Assembly (NCBI GenBank): GCA_033675265.1
Contig: JAUJYZ010000250.1
Coordinates: 186,001-250,000 of the forward strand
Length of the DNA: 64,000 nucleotides
Source of the DNA: Actinostola sp. cb2023
Lineage: Eukaryota > Cnidaria > Anthozoa > Actiniaria > Actinostolidae
Direction of reading: 5' to 3'
The position numbers were made by a program, and so were the translations under genes. Positions 29,915 through 41,228 of the stretch are shown one piece after another. Numbering within the stretch: the stretch's first letter is position 1; every line of letters starts with the position of its first letter. The notes under the pieces are model-generated. The model did not search any database and had not been told where the DNA came from. It saw only the letters and a program-made list of their open reading frames with translations.

Positions 29915-30487
29915 ATGGCCTCACACAATGTTCTCATTCTCGGTCACTCGTTTATTCGTCGTTTGCGTAGTTTCATAGACCATGATTATGAATTACGTTT
30001 AGATTTTAACCTTACTGACAACGTGGAGATAAGATGGCATGGTGTTGGGGGTCGAACGGTTAAAAAGACAGTCCAATACGATCTACACGTGGTCGAGTCT
30101 TACCGCCCCGACATTGTCTTGCTCGAGCTTGGGACTAACGACTTGACCCATGCAAATCTTACTCCTATTGTAGTGGGTTCGGCAATCGAGGACCTCGTGC
30201 GCCTGTTACACGATACATATGGCGTTAAGTTCATTTGTGTGGGCCAAACTTTACATCGGGAAACGTCTCCTGCTTTTAACAGTAAAGTGAATATGCTCAA
30301 TCGTTACTTACGGGTGGTATTGGAGCCCCTTCCCTATGCTATATTTTGGGGTCATAGAGGGTTTTGGAAGTCTAGGTCGGATTTTTACGCCTATGACGGA
30401 GTTCATTTGAATAGACGAGGGCATCACAAGTTCTACCGAAGTTTGAGGGGGGCAATTCTGAAATGCTGTCGTAATTTACGCAGCTAG
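29915..30487 (+). CDS. SGNH/GDSL-type hydrolase
   Basis: A 190-residue protein from the ATG at 29915. Block I is VLILGHSFIRRL, in which the Ser after GH takes the nucleophile place of GDS. Block II is likely VGGRTV, block III is LLELGTNDL (G-x-N-D) and block V is YDGVHLNRRGH (D-x-x-H), so Ser, Asp, His, Gly and Asn are all present. Such enzymes are esterases or lipases. Ngaro-type retrotransposons carry them, with no proven role; modifying membrane lipids during particle transit is one idea. No signal peptide or membrane segment is visible. The upstream part of the same open frame is A1-repeat DNA and probably untranslated. Confidence 0.85.
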   Translation: MASHNVLILGHSFIRRLRSFIDHDYELRLDFNLTDNVEIRWHGVGGRTVKKTVQYDLHVVESYRPDIVLLELGTNDLTHANLTPIVVGSAIEDLVRLLHDTYGVKFICVGQTLHRETSPAFNSKVNMLNRYLRVVLEPLPYAIFWGHRGFWKSRSDFYAYDGVHLNRRGHHKFYRSLRGAILKCCRNLRS

Positions 30488-30954
30488 CCATGGTGTGTAA
30501 GTATTAACGCTTTTATTGAGAGCAGTGTTAGCCGAGCCATATGTTCTTGTGGAATTTCTGTCTTTAATGACAATATCCACTTTGTTTTTCAACCTTTTTA
30601 CATGCGGTGTGGCATGTTTGGTTGATAGTTTTTGCACAGTGTGCTTAATTTTCATGGCTTCGGCGTTATTTATGTTCTGCATTCAGAAACCATATGAGTG
30701 TACAACCCATTGACCGCCGGAATTCCGGTGTGTCCAATGCACTCGGTTTTCTGTCAATGCATAGTTGTTTATCCTGTTCACACAGGCTAATTATTATTTG
30801 TATACTGCATATCGGCGTAAACTTTACACTCCTGGCTATTTGTTTTTCTATTATGTGAATTGTCTCCCTCAGCTTATCACATCCATTTCTTCAGCCTGTC
30901 GGCTTTATTATCTATTCGGGTCATTTACATTCTCTTGTATGTTTATAACAAGTT

Positions 30955-32007
30955 ATGCCTCGAGTCACCCGTGTAACTCGCCGTGGAAGGCCTGCAGCGC
31001 CCAGAGCCGATGCTACAGAGGTTTCGGCCGAGGATGTTCTGCAACCTGCAACCAGCAACCTGGAACCTGGAACAGTGTCAGTGAACGTTGCAGCCCTATC
31101 TGCAACCATATCGACGGCTGTTTCACAGGCTGTACAGGCCGCCATGTCCAAGCAACCTGGTCTCGGCAATGGTCAAAATCCCACTCCTAGCCAGATGGTC
31201 GGTGAGGCGGTTGATGATGAGGTAGCTGATATCCGTGGAGCAGGTATTCCGTCACCAAACGACACCACTGTTAGACCGCATCAGTTATTCACTAGTATTG
31301 CGGTGAGTTTGGGATCACGTGTCAGCGCGAGGTTAAAAGCAAAAATTTGGGCTGAAGAATATGTTGATTTCGGTGCCTTACTTTCCATCCCTCCGCAAAG
31401 CGAGAAATACTCGCTTTCATTGGCCCGACCTTCTGACTCCAGCCCGCGCACACCTCAGCTGACACTTGAGCCTTGCCATCAGCCCAAAAAGGTTACAACC
31501 ATTGACCAGTGGATAACTGCCTTCCATACATATGTTTCCATTTATTCTGAGAAGTTCAGTAGCCAGACTTCTCGCTTAATGAAATACTGCGAAACCGTGC
31601 GGGACTTGGCACAAAAGCCTGGGGACTGGCATTACTATGACGAGCAGTTTCGCTTTCTTAGACAGTCGGCCCCTGATCGTTATCCATGGGACCAAATTCA
31701 CTGGGGGCTATGGCTGGGGGCGGTGACGAATTTTCGTAAGTCAACGCCACAGCATGCGCAAGGGAATGATAAGGCCTCACAACGCGGCCGCTTTCGCATC
31801 ACCAACCAATTTCCTAAGGGAACTTGTTGGGCATTTCAGGGAGGCCGATTCTGTAAAGGCTGCCAGTTCGAGCACACGTGCTATAAGTGCAGTGGCAAGC
31901 ACCCCGGGAGCACATGTCTCACCCCCGAAAAGCGCGATCACCCGAAACCAAGACCATCAGCTCAACCTCCCAACACAGCGCAAGCCGGTCACACCGGTAA
32001 AAAGTGA
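30955..32007 (+). CDS. Ngaro-like Gag with zinc-binding C-terminus
   Basis: A 350-residue protein. An Ala/Thr-rich N-terminus is followed by a helical central region (LMKYCETVRDLAQ, FRFLRQSAPDRYPWDQIHWG) and then GTCWAFQGGRFCKGCQFEH, continuing into HTCYKCSGKHPGSTC. The Cys/His pattern (C...C-X2-C...H-X-C-X2-C-X4-H) resembles the RNA-binding end of YR-element Gag proteins. The RT frame starts at 31754 inside it in another phase, and conserved RT sequence begins just past the Gag stop, so a translational frameshift or internal start is likely. The frame is intact. Confidence 0.75.
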   Translation: MPRVTRVTRRGRPAAPRADATEVSAEDVLQPATSNLEPGTVSVNVAALSATISTAVSQAVQAAMSKQPGLGNGQNPTPSQMVGEAVDDEVADIRGAGIPSPNDTTVRPHQLFTSIAVSLGSRVSARLKAKIWAEEYVDFGALLSIPPQSEKYSLSLARPSDSSPRTPQLTLEPCHQPKKVTTIDQWITAFHTYVSIYSEKFSSQTSRLMKYCETVRDLAQKPGDWHYYDEQFRFLRQSAPDRYPWDQIHWGLWLGAVTNFRKSTPQHAQGNDKASQRGRFRITNQFPKGTCWAFQGGRFCKGCQFEHTCYKCSGKHPGSTCLTPEKRDHPKPRPSAQPPNTAQAGHTGKK

Positions 32008-33156
32008 ACGGCTTGAGTTTCTTTTACAAGGCTATAATCCTGATTTGGTTCTATTTTTGTGCAATGGTTTTCGTTTCGGTTTTCGTGTTAACTTCATGGG
32101 TGAGCGACATTCCTTTGATTCTCCCAACCTTAAAAGCGCACTTGAACAACCGGAAATCACGTTATCGAAATTGCGTAAGGAATGCGAAGCTGGTAGAATA
32201 GCTGGGCCTTTCCTCAAGCCTCCATTTCCTATTTTTCGTACGTCGCCCCTAGGCATAGTTCCCAAGAAAGACCCTTCTGATTTCCGTTTAATTCATCATT
32301 TGTCCTACCCTAAAGGCTCATCTGTGAATGATTCTATACCCGATTATTGTTCTTCTGTACAATATGCCTCCATTGGTCAGGCAATATCTGCCATAAAAGG
32401 TTTAGGGGCAGGCTGTTTCATGTCTAAGACTGATATCAAATCAGCCTTTCGTATCATCCCAGTTCATCCTGATGATCAACCGTTGTTGGGCATGAGATGG
32501 GATGATATGTATTATTTCGATAGGTGTTTACCAATGGGTTGCTCTTCTTCCTGCGCCATTTTTGAAGCTTTTAGCACTTCCCTAGAATGGCTCTCTCTGA
32601 CACGTTTTGGTGCATCGGCTGTTCTGCATGTATTGGACGATTTTTTATTCATCGCGTCCAGCGAGGACAAATGCCGCACAGACCTGTCTAATTTCATGAG
32701 AATGTGTGACTATATAGGTGTTCCTTTAGCCCCAGAAAAGACTGTTGGTCCTGACACGACTTTGCAGTTCACCGGTATAACCCTCGACTCGGTCAAAGGA
32801 GAAGCCAGACTACCGGACGAAAAGCTTCAAAAATGCCGTAATTTACTTCATAATTTTTATAAAAGGCGCACAGTGACACTGCGTGAAATGCAATCTTTGA
32901 TAGGCCTATTGAATTTTACATGCTCAGTGATTACTCCAGGTCGCGCCTTCCTTCGCCGCATGATCGACCTTACCAAGGGACCCCAACGCCCACACCATCA
33001 TATACGTTTAACCAAAGACGTCAAACAGGACATCGCTTTATGGTTTAGATTCTTAGATCATTTTAACGGCAAGTCATTTTTCTTGGATGACAAATGGTTG
33101 ACCTCTCCCAATCTTGACATGTATACGGATGCCGCGGGATCACTGGGCTACGGGGC
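31754..33156 (+). pseudogene. Ngaro-like reverse transcriptase and RNase H, 5' part
   Basis: RT motifs are complete: SKTDIKSAFRIIPVHPDDQP (A), LPMGCSSSCAIFEAF (B) and LHVLDDFLFIAS (C, V-L-D-D). RNase H begins with LDMYTDAAGSLGYGA and is then cut by the Polinton-like insertion after 33156. Translation into the insertion adds a short spurious tail ending at 33211. The conserved region starts near 32010. The frame is otherwise intact, so the gene was probably functional when hit. Confidence 0.85.
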
Positions 33157-33699
33157 AGTAGTAGGGGAAAGAGAGTTCACGCGCACTTCCAAAATACTAC
33201 AAAATGATTGATCATATTTTTAGAATAAAGTATATGATGCCCTTAATTCAACAACAAGGAGTTCAATTTAGTAAATCTATTTTGAAAAACAGGTGATAAT
33301 AAAGCAAGTGCGTTTATTTTTATCACACAATAAAGTAGTTAATTAGTAAAAATACAAATATGAAATAAGTAGGTGCGTTTATTTTATAATTGTCAGAAAA
33401 ATCGATTATCAGTGATAGTACACATTATTTGTATTAAACAAGTAATTCAATACAGACATTCACTTAGTAGTCCAATAATAGTCTCCAAGGTATATACCAG
33501 GGTAAAAGAATATTGACAGTATCATAGGATGGATTCATGCATTGATGATGTGTTATGGGTTGTTCACAACGATATTATCCATCTCTAGAGCTTGTCAATC
33601 ACTGGCTTATTCATCTCTTGATATTATCAAATTAATCTAGGATTTTTATAAAATAGAGTGCGTTTGAAAGACAAAAATAATTTATACTATAAGAGTATA
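33157..33699. repeat. element 2 left terminal inverted repeat
   Basis: Exact length match to 47669-48211; one mismatch seen (A at about 33656 against G). Near-identity argues for a recent insertion. The inner boundary lies four bases before the polymerase ATG, so the TIR supplies that gene's promoter. Confidence 0.95.
33683..33699. promoter_or_regulatory. palindromic TIR-edge promoter
   Basis: TATACTATAAGAGTATA, a TATACT...AGTATA palindrome holding CTATAAG, ends the left TIR, with the polymerase ATG at 33703. The same string in the right TIR (47669-47685) precedes the minus-strand ATG at 47664. Both outermost genes therefore start from identical TIR-borne sequence. Confidence 0.6.
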
Positions 33700-33702
33700 C
33701 TA

Positions 33703-36700
33703 ATGATTGAAAATCCTATAAATCACAATGATATATTTATGTTAATTGATGTATTAGAAAAAAACATTGAAAAAATAAATAAGAAGGTTAACAATGATAT
33801 TTCAAAAATTCAATCCTTGGATGATCAAATGAATAAATTATATGATGGTATTAATTTTATTTCCAATCAAGGATATACCTTTAATTACGCAAAAAAAGCA
33901 ACGAGATTATAAAACAGCGAGATCTCATCTTAGGGGTTTGAAGAATAAAATGAATAATATTATTAGACGTATTAATTCTCCTAGATTTAAAATAACTAAA
34001 TTTAATCCCAAGAAGGGTCGTGATGAGATAATCCCATTTATAGATGTACAAGATGGATATCAAGAAGACCGTATATGGTATAAAAAGGCTAAAAATTTTA
34101 ATGTTATACATAGGGTTAAGTCTGCTCTTAAAGGGTTTCTAAGGAATTATCGTGTTAAGGCTCCAGATAAGATTGATCCTAAGATTTTTCTTGAAAGAAA
34201 AATGAATGGGGTTGTTAATTTAATTAAATCATCTAAAAAACCGGTAAAGGTTAAGATCCTTCTTTTGGTAGAATACTATAAGCCAGGTGATGAAAAAATA
34301 TATACACAGAGTCACTTTCATAGTAAAACAGTACCAATTTTTGATACGACAAATGTTAAAGATATATATATACAATTCTCGGAAGAAATATTAGAAAAGG
34401 TGGATAATTTTATTCATCTAGGTTCAGGTTGGATTTTTCATAAAACACTTGCATTGAATATTTTCATTGATAAATACAATCCTACACATGGTAGCTCATT
34501 CATTAAATTAAGTGATGATTTAATTAAGAAAAGGGCTATCGTTAATTTACAGAACAACGATTCAAAGTGTTTTATGTGGTCTATTACTCGAGCCATATAT
34601 CCAGAGAAGCGTGATAATGAACGAATTACTAAACTTCTACGGATTAATAGTGAGAAGCTATGTTGGGATGGGCTTACATTCCCTGTTTCTGTTAATGATA
34701 TTGGTATTTTTGAAACTAATAATCCGGGATATGGTGTTAATGTATTCGGTCATTCATCTTCTAATGGGACGTATTGTATTAGGGAACACAATGTTGAAAA
34801 TTCTAAACAAGTAATAGATTTGCTATATATAACAAATAAAGAGGCTGATGGACATTACTGTTGGATTCGACATATATCTCGATTGCTTTCAAACCAAATA
34901 AGTAAGCATCGGGGTAGACGTTTTTTTTTTTTGTAAGAGATGCATCCTTTCATATCAATCACAAGACTCCTTAGACAGGCATATGGAGATTTGTAAGACA
35001 AATGATGTTGTGAAATTAGTTTTACCAAAAAAAGGAACAATGCTAAAATTCAAAAACTATAAGCATAGCATGAGAGTTCCCTTTGTTATTTATAGCGATT
35101 TTGAATCGCGATTAGAAAGTATATCAACCTGTCAACCAGATGAAAGTAGATCATTCACAAACCAATACCAGCATCATAAACCAAGTGGGTTTTGTTATTT
35201 AGTGAAGTGTTACGATGATAGCCTTTTCAAACCAAAAATTGTTAGATACACAGCTGAAAATGAAGACATCGATGTTGGTGAGCATTTCGTGAATTCGATA
35301 GAAAAGACAGTTAGAGATTTATATTCAAAATTTTTTAGATTCAATAAAAGGGGTAAAATGACAAAAATTGATGATGAAAACTATAAGAATGCAACCAAGT
35401 GCCATATTTGTGAAAAAGACCTTGGAGAAGATAAGGTATTAGATCACGATCATTTAAATGGAAAGTATCGTGGGGCTAGTCATAATGAATGCAATCTACA
35501 ATATCAGGTACCAAAGCACATACCTGTTATATTTCATAATTTGAGTGGGTATGATAGTCATTTATTCATCAAAAATTTAGGTGTTAGCAGCGGTAAAATT
35601 GATTGTATCCCAAATAATGAAGAGAAATACATTAGTTTTTCTAAAACGATAGTAGTAGATAAATTCACTAACAAGCTTGGCAAACAATGCAATGTGAAAC
35701 GAGAGATTAGATTCATTGATAGTTTCAAGTTTATGGCAGCTAGTCTAGATTCACTTGTTACCAATTTGGGAAAAGAACAGTTTAGAAATATGAAAATGTT
35801 CTACACTGGGATGAAGTTTGAATTATTAGCTAGGAAGGGGGTGTTTCCTTATGACCATTTTCAAAATTTAGATGTTTTAGATGAAACAAGCTTACCACCG
35901 ATAGAAGCATTCCATTCTAAGATTAATAATACTAATATTAGTATCGATGAATACAAACATGCTCAAAAAGTGTGGGACACATTTAATATACAAAGCATGC
36001 GGGAATACCACAATCTCTATTTGGAGTCAGACACTCTTTTGCTGGGAGATGTGTTTGAATCATTTAGAGATGTTTGTATGGAAAATTATAAATTAGACCC
36101 TTGTTGGTATTACACCAGTCCCGGTCTTAGTTGGGATGCAATGCTTAAGATTACAAAAGTTAATCTTGAATTGCTTAGTGATCCAGACATGCTTCTTATG
36201 CTCGAGCGGGGTGTACGTGGTGGAATTTCGATGATAAGCAAAAGATATGCAGAGGCGAATAATCCTTTAATGAAGAATTATGATAAATCAAAAAAAACGG
36301 TGTGGATCAAGTATCTCGATGCAAATGCATTATATGCTGGTGCAATGAGTCAACCACTTCCAACCAATGGTTTCAAGTGGATGAACAAGGTTGAAAAGAA
36401 GAATTGGATGAAGCATCCATGCATTCTAGAGGTTGATTTAGAGTACAACCACAAACTCCATGACTTGCATAATGAATATCCCCTAGCTCCTGAAAGATTA
36501 ATGGTTAACAAAGTTGAGAAGCTTGTACCAAGTTTAAATAATCGTGAAAAAATATATTATCCATCATCAAACCCTTAAAATGTATCTATCATTAGGCATG
36601 AAATTATTAAAAGTTCATAGAGGTATTCTATTTCATGAAGAACCATTTTTGAAAACGTATATCGATCTCAATACAAAATTACGTACAGAGGCTAAAAAAA

Positions 36701-37523
36701 CAGTTTTGAAAAAGACTTTTTCAAGCTTCAATCCAACAGCTGTTTTGGTAAAACAATGGAGAATGTACGTCACCATTCTCACATTAGATTAGTAACAAAC
36801 GAAGAACAGGCTAGCAGATTAGTAAACAGGCCCAACTATAAAAAACGTACGATATTCAGTGAAAATCTTATAGCAATTCATTTGACAAAAACAGAGATTA
36901 TTTTCAACAAACCGATTTACCTCGGTATGTCTATTCTTGATCTCAGTAAAAACACGATGTATAATTTCCACTATGAATATATTAAAAATAAATATGGAAG
37001 TGCTGCCAGCCTTCTTTTAACCGATACGGATAGTCTCATGTATGAAATTCAAACTGAAGATTATTACAAAGACATTGAGGGTGATATTAATGATAAATTT
37101 GATACTAGCAACTATCCAGAAAACCATCCAGGAATCAAAAAACGAATTAACAAGAAAGTGCCTGGTATGTTTAAAGACGAATCTCCTCATTCGGAAATAG
37201 TCGAATTCACGGGTCTGAGAGCCAAACTCTATTCTTACTGAACAGACGATAAAAATGAAGAAAAACGCTGCAAGGGTATTAAAAAGATGGTAGTCCGAAA
37301 TGAAATATCGTTTCAAAATTACAAGGATTGTCTTGATACAGGAATACCACAAATGCGTAAGATGAACGTAATTCGATCTCATAAACATGAATTATTTACA
37401 GAGACGATTAATAAAACCGCTTTGAGTTCTAATGATGATAAGAGAATCATACTACCTAATGGTATAGACACATTAGCTATTGGTTATAAGGGTTCTGATC
37501 ATACACTATCATGTGGTAGCTGA
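33703..37523 (+). pseudogene. protein-primed-type DNA polymerase B, several frame breaks
   Basis: The ATG lies just inside the TIR. After a long basic N-terminal region come a Cys/His segment, exonuclease motifs (VIYSDFES, then FHNLSGYDSHLF) with an inserted CHICEKDLG...LDHDHLNGKYRG zinc-finger-like block, and polymerase motif A (YLDANALYAGAMSQPLP). Motif B (residues SNSCFGKTMENVR) and motif C (LLLTDTDSLMYEI) follow. The enzyme would replicate the linear element from protein-primed ends. Breaks: A7 at 33891, T12 at 34921-34932, A6 at 36547-36552, A7 at 36694-36700, and an in-frame TGA at 37239-37241. All but the TGA sit in homopolymers. Domain content is complete. Confidence 0.85.
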
Positions 37524-38490
37524 GTATCTTCAGGAACAGCTTGTAATTCCTCTCTAACAAAATTACGTTTTGGGCCCCCTTCAGAGAGGTAATATAAGAC
37601 GGGTTGGTCTGGTGATACAACAGTCCTTGATATATCATACATATCCATTGACCATATAGGGTCAGTAGCACGTCTTCTTTCTTTCACCACCTTCCTGTTC
37701 ACCAGGAGCATAGAGATATCTAACTTTAACACCTGCTGGTAGTCGATCTTCTTTTAATCCAACAGGTCGTTTATAATTCACATGGTTTTCATCAACCTCT
37801 TCTAATTTTATAGCATCAATCGGTGCCTTACCAGTAATTCGTTTCACACCACTGTTTATACTTTGTATGACAGCAGGCATTCTATTAACCCATTCACGGG
37901 ATCTTTCATTATTTTCCATTATCATTTCTTTAGCATACTGGTGGCTAAATAGTTTCTCAGCAATGGTTCGATTAGCGCGCTCGACTAGTGATTGTGCTCT
38001 ATGATTTCCAGCTTCAGATCTTTGTATTTTTATTTTATGTTTTTTTCATAATCGATGTAACTTCTCCCATAAATTCTTTACCAGGATCAACCATCATTGT
38101 TTCAGGCCATGTTAAACGTCGAGAATATATTTTATTGAAAGCTGTAGATACTTCTGTTGAAAACTTAGACGTCAAGGGTTCAGCATCTGTATACCTACTT
38201 GCTATATCAACTACTACAAGAGCATATTTGTATGTCTTTCTTTTAACAGTGTCATGTGGTAGAAATAATAAATCTGCCTGATGTATTTTATTTGGTTTTG
38301 AAATAGACCAATGATATCGTGGGATATAGTTTGGAGGTGATAAATATATCTGCCATAATACTTGTTTTTCTAACCACCTCTTTGTGATATCTTTATCAAT
38401 TTTGGTAGCATCAGAGAGTTTATTTATAGCATCATAACCTTTCCAATAGCCTTTAGGACTATAGTATATTTTTGATAACTTCTTTTCCAT
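37499..38490 (-). pseudogene. retroviral-type integrase, two frameshifts
   Basis: Runs opposite to its neighbours. From ATG 38490 the N-terminal segment (YYSPKGYWKGYDAINKLS) leads to the core: D in IHQADLLFLP, D in MMVDPGKEFMG, and E in SLVERANRTIAEKLF after a shift at the T7 run 38040-38046 (plus strand). A second shift near 37675 precedes the C-terminal SH3-like tail (YLYAPGEQ...). The DDE triad is complete across frames. It would join the TIR ends to host DNA, giving the GGGGC duplication. It is divergent from the capsid gene; only about 40 bases of AT-rich DNA separate the two ATGs. Confidence 0.8.
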
Positions 38491-38529
38491 AATATTAATA
38501 TATAAGAATATTATCTTTATACAATATAT

Positions 38530-39771
38530 ATGAGTCATACAATATCAGATATTCTTGATGTTAATCGAGAGACAAAAAAGGTATATGCTTTAAAAGCCGA
38601 AAGAGTATTAAACAGGGTGACATTTTCACCTTCGTCAGCGAATCCAGGTGAAAATTTATACATTAGTATACCAAAATTATCTAATGGATATGTATTCGTA
38701 CCAGGTAGTATAGCTTTAATATTTAATTTAACGCTACAGATGGGTCAAGTTAATAATACAGTTGTTAACAACCTCAGTCGATCTCTGGTTGAGAGGATGC
38801 GTATCGTTTATAGTGGAGAAGTAGTTCAAGATCTAAATAGAGCAGACTTATATCATACATATAAAGACCTCTATAAACTTGTTAGGGAACGGGATGATAT
38901 GCTTCGTGAAGGTGTTTCAAGTGTGAATATGAGGAAATTGCGAACTGGTGCAGCTGATAAAACATCTACAGATGCATCTGAGGTTACTCTTAGTAATATT
39001 CATGGAACGAAGTACAGAATTCCAATATCACATAGTATTATTGATAACCACGGTGTTCTCAACATGCGTGCTCTAAGTGACACATTCATATTCGAGGTAA
39101 CTTTACCACAGAGCAGTGCTATTGGTGTTACTAGCGATAATACAAAAAATTATGGATATAGTCTTTCTAATATTGAATTAGAGTATGAGACGATTCACTC
39201 CGAAACTCTTTCTCAAGATGCTGCTATTAGCTATCAGGTTGGGAAAGGTTTCTATTTTGAAAATGTGCTTCTTCATAAGTCATTCGTTATCAACAAAGCT
39301 ACAGACACCACGATAAATCAGCACGTCAACGTTCCACGACGTAGTCTTACAGGAATCCTAATGCTATTCGTAGATCCATACACACCCGGTGCCCGGGATT
39401 CTGAGAAGTTTGTTAATCCAAGTATCATAAAAATAGAAATCAACGTCGATGGTATGCCTAACCGCCTCTTCTCGAAAGGAATGACACAGACTGACATATG
39501 GGATAGTGTTATAAAACGATTTGGTATAAGCGATAACGTAACACAAAAACGATTCTTTACAGATAAATATGCTGTGTGGATTGATCTGAGAACATTTCCC
39601 GACAACGAGTTACACGGAGCTGGACTCCATTTGAATAACACTAAAGATGGCATACGTCTTACTATTACTCGAACAGCGGTAGGGACTGGAACCACCAATT
39701 GTTATATGTATGTTGTGGGAGATGCTGTTTTTGAGATTGAAAATTCAAATCTGAAGGCAATATTATATTAA
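38530..39771 (+). CDS. probable major capsid protein
   Basis: An intact 413-residue protein rich in beta-strand-like segments: RVTFSPSSANPGENLYISIP, VPGSIALIFNLTL, LVERMRIVYSGEVVQDLNR, YSLSNIELEYETI, VPRRSLTGILMLFVDPYTPG, WIDLRTFPDNELHGAG and YMYVVGDAVFEIENSNLKAI. Size, strand content and position beside the packaging ATPase fit a double jelly-roll capsid protein of the Polinton/adenovirus lineage. It is not similar by eye to the capsid fragment of element 1, so the two elements belong to different lineages. The assignment is inferred; a structure prediction would settle it. The ATG follows ACAATATAT directly. Confidence 0.65.
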   Translation: MSHTISDILDVNRETKKVYALKAERVLNRVTFSPSSANPGENLYISIPKLSNGYVFVPGSIALIFNLTLQMGQVNNTVVNNLSRSLVERMRIVYSGEVVQDLNRADLYHTYKDLYKLVRERDDMLREGVSSVNMRKLRTGAADKTSTDASEVTLSNIHGTKYRIPISHSIIDNHGVLNMRALSDTFIFEVTLPQSSAIGVTSDNTKNYGYSLSNIELEYETIHSETLSQDAAISYQVGKGFYFENVLLHKSFVINKATDTTINQHVNVPRRSLTGILMLFVDPYTPGARDSEKFVNPSIIKIEINVDGMPNRLFSKGMTQTDIWDSVIKRFGISDNVTQKRFFTDKYAVWIDLRTFPDNELHGAGLHLNNTKDGIRLTITRTAVGTGTTNCYMYVVGDAVFEIENSNLKAILY

Positions 39772-39796
39772 GTTATATAACCTAAATTAATTATAT

Positions 39797-40428
39797 ATGG
39801 AATGCATGAAAGATCAATTACCATTCAACTGTATTATATCGGGTGTGACTTGCAGCGGAAAATCGGCTTTCCTGGTTTATTTACTTAGAAATCATTTTAG
39901 AAATATATTTGAATATATCGTTTTGGTTTGTCCTACTTATGCTTTAAATAAGAGTTATCAAGGATTTGCTCAAAACGATCCTAGATTTATAGTTATTCAA
40001 CCAGATGCTAGTAATGTTGATGAGATTGATATGATATTATCCAGTTGTAAAGAGGTTTTTTCTGGTTATAAAACATTGATCATCCTAGACGATTGTGCTG
40101 CTAGCAAAGATTTGAAGCGCGACGATCTAACACGTTTATTAATTTAGCCTTCTCTGGTAGACATGAAAACATTTCATTATGGGTGCTTACTCAATGCCTT
40201 ACAGCTGTAAGTAAATCATTTCGTGAAAACGTTGGTTGTGTCGTTTCGTTTTATAATCCTAGTAAGATTTCAAATCAAGTTTTATTTGACGAGTATGCAG
40301 GAAATATGCCGCTTGAAGAACGTAATGAATTCATGAAAATTCTCAAATCTGAAAAATATACAAGGATTGTTTTTTGTTTGAGACATCCATTTGATATATT
40401 TTTAGAAATTCCGAGTGTTACTATTTAA
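39797..40428 (+). pseudogene. FtsK/HerA-type DNA-packaging ATPase, one frameshift
   Basis: The first frame (39797-40147) holds Walker A, IISGVTCSGKSAFLVYLL, and Walker B, TLIILDDCAAS. The second (40183-40428) continues with SLWVLTQCLTAVSKSFREN, whose L-T-Q resembles the sensor Gln, and a C-terminal lid. Sense passes between frames near 40140. The protein is about 210 residues in all, the size of Polinton and adenovirus IVa2/A32-like packaging ATPases. It would drive DNA into preformed capsids. It starts nine bases after TTATATATGG-type sequence and follows the capsid gene by 25 bases. Confidence 0.8.
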
Positions 40429-40455
40429 AAATATAATGTATGTATAGTATAATAT

Positions 40456-41055
40456 ATGAGTTCAATACTTGATCAATATATGAATGATGAGAAACTAGAT
40501 ACTATTCAAGAGGAGGTTGAACAACCAAATGTTGATAAGAAATTGAGTAAAAAGAAGAAACCAATAGTTAATTTAGAGATAGAGGAGAAACGTGAACAAT
40601 TATCTATTTTAGCTGTTCTAGGCACAATTGAAGCATATACAGGTCAGAAGATGAGTCTCGGTGATGTTAAGAAATTATCATTGAAGGATGTTGATAAATA
40701 TTATAATCGTTATCAAATTATTCTAGGGAACAATGTCTCAAGTTCTCTTGTCAATTCAGGTATAGATGCAGCTGTTAGTCTCCTTTCTTATGGGATCCCA
40801 ATTGATAATCCCACAGAGCTTTCTAATGATTTGAAGAACAATGAGATGTTAAGACAGGAGTTAAATAATATTGCTGGATACGTTGTTTTAAGAGGAGGAC
40901 GATTTGTGGCTTTAGCAAGCTGTCTAATCCAAGTGGCAAAGCATGTTAAGATTAGTAATAGTGGTGATGATTGGTTAGCTCCACCCATCATACATAGTAA
41001 TTTAGAGGAAGATATTCTTGTAGATATTAAACAAGTTGTTGATGAGCACTCTTGA
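40456..41055 (+). CDS. conserved element protein, unknown function
   Basis: An intact 199-residue protein. A charged, lysine-rich N-terminus (KKLSKKKKPIVNLEIEEKRE) leads into a helical region with SILAVLGTIEAYTGQKMSLG and YYNRYQIILGNNVSSSL, then IAGYVVLRGGRFVALASCL. The C-terminal residues VDEHS are encoded by the first unit of the TTGAGCA array, which overlaps the stop. No catalytic motif is visible. Its place between ATPase and BRO/nuclease genes suggests a virion or regulatory component. TATAATATATG spans the start. Confidence 0.6.
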   Translation: MSSILDQYMNDEKLDTIQEEVEQPNVDKKLSKKKKPIVNLEIEEKREQLSILAVLGTIEAYTGQKMSLGDVKKLSLKDVDKYYNRYQIILGNNVSSSLVNSGIDAAVSLLSYGIPIDNPTELSNDLKNNEMLRQELNNIAGYVVLRGGRFVALASCLIQVAKHVKISNSGDDWLAPPIIHSNLEEDILVDIKQVVDEHS

Positions 41056-41190
41056 GCACTGTTGAGCATACTCTTGGAACCTGTTGAGCATCTGTTGGAA
41101 TCTCTTGAGCAGACTCTTGAGCACTCTTGAGCAGACTCTTGGAACCTGTTGAGCAGACTCTTGAACACTCTTGAGCAGACTCTTGGAATT
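41041..41190. repeat. TTGAGCA heptamer array 1
   Basis: About ten copies of (C/A)TCTTGAGCA(C/G)(A/T)... alternating with TGTTGAGCA and TTGGAA(C/T)C spacers. It begins inside the stop region of the preceding gene and ends about 40 bases before the BRO-N ATG. The same words form the array at 42078-42200 on the other side of that gene. Confidence 0.9.
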
Positions 41191-41228
41191 CACTAAAAAA
41201 TATTATTTATTATATAATAATATATAAT

